DNA from: Lachnospiraceae bacterium UBA7110
Lineage (GTDB): Bacteria; Bacillota; Clostridia; Lachnospirales; Lachnospiraceae
Assembly: GCA_002492295.1 (NCBI GenBank)
Contig: DKYC01000132.1
Location: forward strand, 1 to 64,000
Direction of reading: 5' to 3'
DNA length: 64,000 nt
Positions 61,124 through 64,000 of the stretch are shown here, one piece after another (the stretch's first letter is position 1; each line of letters begins with the position of its first letter). The notes under the pieces were generated by a model. It was given only the letters and a program-made list of their open reading frames with translations, was not told the origin of the DNA and did not search any database. A program made the position numbers and the translations under genes.

Positions 61124-62035
61124 ATGTTCCGATACATCGTCAAACGAGTCATTCTTGCTGTCGCTACAGTGTTTATTATCGCTGCAATTACATTCTTTAC
61201 CATGAATGCAATTCCCGGCGGACCGTTCGCTTCGGAGAAAGCGCCGAGTGAATCCGTCAAAAAAGTTTTGGAGGCGCGTTATAACCTCGATAAACCTGTC
61301 GGCGAGCAGTTCATCATCTATATCAAAAATTTCCTTCACGGAGACTTGGGCGTTTCTTTAAAGACCGGAAGAAGTATTTCCACCGTTATCGGTGAATCGT
61401 TCCCCATATCTGCAAAGCTTGGCGGAATGGCGGCGGTGACGGCAGCGATTGTCGGCTTAATCCTTGGAAGTATTGCGGCGCTCAAAAGAAACACATTCAT
61501 AGACCGCTTCATTGTATTTATCACCACGCTTTTTACCGCAGTACCAAGCTTTGTGCTTGCAACGCTGCTATTATATGTTTTCTGTATCATATTAAAATGG
61601 TCGCCTGTATTTGATCCGGAGAGGACGCACTATGTTCTTCCCGTGATTGCACTTGCGCTGTATCCGATGGCATACATTACGCGTCTGACAAAGACAAGTA
61701 TGCTTGATGCGCTCAGTCAGGATTATGTCCGTACGGCGAATGCCAAGGGTGTGGCAGGCTGGAAGGTTATTTTTAAGCACGCGCTCAGAAACGCGGTGAT
61801 TCCGGTCATTACTTATTTTGGACCGATGCTTGCGTACATACTGACAGGCAGTCTTGTGGTTGAGAATATTTTCACAATCGGCGGACTTGGCACGAAATTT
61901 GTTTCAAGCATTACAAACCGTGATTATACAATGATTATGGGAACGACGATGTTCCTTGCGATTATCATGGTAACGATGAATTTGATTACGGACATTATCT
62001 ATAGCATTGTAGATCCCAGAATAAAGCTTGATTAG
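61124..62035 (+). CDS. oppB: Oligopeptide/dipeptide ABC transporter permease (OppB/DppB type)
   Basis: 303 residues with six membrane helices, opening FRYIVKRVILAVATVFIIAA. The inner-membrane permease EAA loop is visible as YVRTANAKGVAGWKVIFKHALRNAVIPV, and the N-terminal AIPGGPFASEKAP follows the OppB pattern. It forms the channel for peptide import together with the next gene. GATAGGAG precedes the ATG. The substrate, peptides or nickel, cannot be told from this gene alone. The binding protein is not in the window. Confidence 0.93.
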   Translation: MFRYIVKRVILAVATVFIIAAITFFTMNAIPGGPFASEKAPSESVKKVLEARYNLDKPVGEQFIIYIKNFLHGDLGVSLKTGRSISTVIGESFPISAKLGGMAAVTAAIVGLILGSIAALKRNTFIDRFIVFITTLFTAVPSFVLATLLLYVFCIILKWSPVFDPERTHYVLPVIALALYPMAYITRLTKTSMLDALSQDYVRTANAKGVAGWKVIFKHALRNAVIPVITYFGPMLAYILTGSLVVENIFTIGGLGTKFVSSITNRDYTMIMGTTMFLAIIMVTMNLITDIIYSIVDPRIKLD

Positions 62036-62060
62036 AAAGTGGAAGTGAAAGGAGATAGGA

Positions 62061-63152
62061 ATGGCAGAACAGAACGCAATGAAAAGAAATGTGCTGAGCG
62101 CACAGGTCGATTTATCAAAATTTCATTTCGATGATTCCGTTTTTGAAAAAGCGACGGACGAGGAGAAAAAACAGCAGGATGTCATGAGCGAGTCCACCAC
62201 GTTTTTTAAGGACGGTATGAAAAAGCTCATGAAAAATCCGCTTGCCGTTGGCAGTATTATTGTATTGATTTTCATTATGAGCGTGATTATTGTCGCGCCG
62301 CATATCGTGCCGTACAGTTATTCGCAGATTATCAGCGTCAACGGAAGGCGTGACAAGACGGCAAAAAATTTAAAGCCGTTTGAGTATTCGGAGAACGAGC
62401 TGGAATATATCGCGGAAGGCGGCGAGGTTTTTCCTCATATTATGGGAACGGACGCGCAGTGCCGTGACTATTTTATCCGTGTTGTATACGGTACAAGGGT
62501 ATCGCTTGCGGTCGGATTGTTTGCCAGTATTTTGGTGTTGATTATCGGTTTGCTCTATGGTAGTATTTCGGGGTACATGGGCGGTAAGGTCGATTTGATT
62601 ATGCAGCGTATTGTTGACATTATCTATTCCCTGCCGGACATGCTTGTCATTATTCTTTTATCAGTGGTTTTGAATGAAACACTCGGTGAAAAGCTTGAGG
62701 GCACATCTTTTCAGAGCCTCGGTGTAAACATGATTTCACTGTTCATCGTGTATGGTCTTTTATATTGGGTAAGCATGTCGCGTCTGGTGCGCGGACAGAT
62801 TCTGACGATTAAAAACAATGAATATGTGCTTGCGGCAAAAGCAACGGGCGCGAAGACCGGCAGGATTATTGCAAAGCATATTATTCCGAACTGCATCAGC
62901 GTTATCATAATTTCGACTGCGCTGCAGATTCCGTCGGCTATTTTTACGGAGAGTTACCTGAGCTTTATCGGACTGGGTGTACAGGCGCCGATGCCGTCGC
63001 TTGGAAGTCTTGCAAATACGGCGAGGGAGGGACTTCAGAGTTATCCGTATAAGCTGATTTTTCCGGCAGTTGTTATCTGTCTGATTGTGCTTTCGCTTAA
63101 TCTGCTCGGAGACGGCCTGCGCGATGCGTTTGACCCGAAGCTCAAGAAATAA
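62061..63152 (+). CDS. oppC: Oligopeptide/dipeptide ABC transporter permease (OppC/DppC type)
   Basis: 363 residues, longer than usual by a cytoplasmic N-terminal extension of about 60 residues before the first helix (NPLAVGSIIVLIFIMSVIIVAP). An OppC-N-like segment, five more helices and the EAA loop EYVLAAKATGAKTGRIIAKHIIPN follow, then YLSFIGLGVQAPMPSLG and the typical C-terminal LGDGLRDAFDPK. AAAGGAGAT precedes the ATG. Pairs with the previous permease. Confidence 0.94.
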   Translation: MAEQNAMKRNVLSAQVDLSKFHFDDSVFEKATDEEKKQQDVMSESTTFFKDGMKKLMKNPLAVGSIIVLIFIMSVIIVAPHIVPYSYSQIISVNGRRDKTAKNLKPFEYSENELEYIAEGGEVFPHIMGTDAQCRDYFIRVVYGTRVSLAVGLFASILVLIIGLLYGSISGYMGGKVDLIMQRIVDIIYSLPDMLVIILLSVVLNETLGEKLEGTSFQSLGVNMISLFIVYGLLYWVSMSRLVRGQILTIKNNEYVLAAKATGAKTGRIIAKHIIPNCISVIIISTALQIPSAIFTESYLSFIGLGVQAPMPSLGSLANTAREGLQSYPYKLIFPAVVICLIVLSLNLLGDGLRDAFDPKLKK

Positions 63153-63185
63153 GGAAACGTATGTTAAGATAAATGGAGGCTGAAA

Positions 63186-64000
63186 ATGAGTGAAGAATAC
63201 ATTTTACAGGTAAAGGATTTACATACATCATTTTTTACGGAGTCGGGTGAGGTCAAGGCGGTAAACGGCGTGAACTTTAATTTGGCACCCGGAAAAATCC
63301 TTGGCATTGTGGGCGAGTCCGGTTCGGGAAAGAGTGTTACGGCGTACTCGATTATGCAGATTTTGGCGTCAACGGGACGTATCGTGAGCGGTGAGGTGCT
63401 CTATCGCGGCGAGGATATTACGAAATATGATAAAAAACAGATGAAAAATTTCAGGGGAAAGTGCTGCAGCATTATCTTTCAGGATCCGATGACAAGCCTT
63501 AACCCTGTATTTACGATAGGAAACCAGTTGATGGAGGCAATTTTGCTCCACACGGATAAGAACAAACAGCAGGCGAAAGAGCGCGCAATTGAAATGCTTG
63601 AGCTTGTGGGCGTGAATGAGCCGCAAAAGCGTATTAAGCAGTATCCGCATGAGCTTTCAGGCGGTATGCGCCAGCGTGTGATGATTGCCATGGCGCTTGC
63701 GTGCGAGCCGGATATCCTGATTGCGGACGAGCCGACGACGGCGCTTGACGTGACCATTCAGGCTCAGATTTTGGAGCTGATGCAGGAACTGCAGAAAAAG
63801 CTCGGTATGGCGATTATTATGGTAACGCATGATTTGGGTGTGATTGCGGATATGTGTGATGAAATTATCGTGATGTATGGCGGCCGCGTGTGTGAACGCG
63901 GGACGGCGGAGGATATTTTTTACCGTCCTGGTCATGAGTATACGAAAGGGCTTCTGCGTTCCGTTCCGAAGGCGGACGGCAGTAAGGAGCGGCTTGTTCC
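63186..64000 (+). CDS. oppD: Oligopeptide/dipeptide ABC transporter ATP-binding protein (OppD/DppD type), cut by window end
   Basis: 271 residues are visible before the window ends. Walker A GESGSGKSV, Q-loop IIFQDPMTSLNPVF, signature LSGGMRQRVMIAMALA, Walker B DILIADEPTTALDVT and H-loop MVTHDLGVIADM are all present. HEYTKGLLRSVPK begins the C-terminal region that in this family leads to an oligopeptide-specific iron-sulfur or peptide-binding tail. GGAGG lies 7 nt before ATG 63186. The partner OppF and the binding protein are probably beyond the end. Confidence 0.95.
   Translation, partial: MSEEYILQVKDLHTSFFTESGEVKAVNGVNFNLAPGKILGIVGESGSGKSVTAYSIMQILASTGRIVSGEVLYRGEDITKYDKKQMKNFRGKCCSIIFQDPMTSLNPVFTIGNQLMEAILLHTDKNKQQAKERAIEMLELVGVNEPQKRIKQYPHELSGGMRQRVMIAMALACEPDILIADEPTTALDVTIQAQILELMQELQKKLGMAIIMVTHDLGVIADMCDEIIVMYGGRVCERGTAEDIFYRPGHEYTKGLLRSVPKADGSKERLV

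Overview
The window looks like a chromosomal segment of a gut-type Firmicute, most probably a member of the Lachnospiraceae (Clostridia). The evidence is strong purine-rich ribosome binding sites, consensus sigma-A promoters, an HPr kinase / murB / rapZ / whiA cluster, a RelQ-type alarmone synthetase, DUF1934 and VanW proteins, and very large secreted proteins with Lachnospiraceae-style repeats, including a GH53 galactanase. The species assignment is inference. I see no rRNA, tRNA or CRISPR array.

Layout. 1-3000: the 3' end of an AraC regulator, a cupin protein, and an ECF sigma factor with its membrane-bound partner. 3000-7000: a ZIP metal transporter with an operator-like palindrome over its promoter, then a TIR-transmembrane-DUF6273 protein followed 31 bp later by a DHH/DHHA1 phosphoesterase. 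7000-10000 (minus): folD and a zinc-ribbon/leucine-rich-repeat membrane protein. 10200-19000: an apparent operon of a membrane diguanylate cyclase, a lipoprotein whose two solute-binding lobes are in permuted order, a 1448-residue secreted papain-like protease, tadA, a glycosyltransferase and a DnaQ-type exonuclease. 19500-25200: small membrane proteins, VanW, a PurM-like protein, an Lrp regulator, an aminotransferase, TrmL and an unknown. 25241-25339 is a fossil of a flagellin C-terminus. 25500-29700: xylulokinase and a soluble hybrid histidine kinase. 30151-38784: a 2877-residue secreted galactanase. 38900-43200: ispE, a GntR regulator, DUF1934, an alarmone synthetase, an RpiB-like isomerase and small genes. 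43300-50400: metG, a HAD phosphatase, two unknown coiled-coil genes behind a textbook sigma-28 promoter, thioredoxin and nicotinate phosphoribosyltransferase. 50500-52000: an orphan tyrosine recombinase. 52200-58600: a LacI regulator and the hprK-glucokinase-murB-rapZ-whiA-lipid kinase operon, in which WhiA lacks about 95 internal residues. 58700-60700 (minus): a YtrA-type GntR regulator with an ABC exporter. 61100-64000: the start of an oligopeptide ABC operon, cut by the window end.

How it fits together. Much of the segment is housekeeping. The accessory content points to a glycan-degrading, surface-active anaerobe: galactanase and xylulokinase, HPr kinase and glucokinase for carbon control, peptide uptake, and a secreted protease linked to cyclic-di-GMP signalling. 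Two signals point to motility: the flagellin remnant and a sigma-28 promoter driving unknown genes. The observations I rate highest are the TIR/DHH pair, the permuted binding protein, the sigma-28-driven gene pair, the flagellin fossil and the shortened WhiA.
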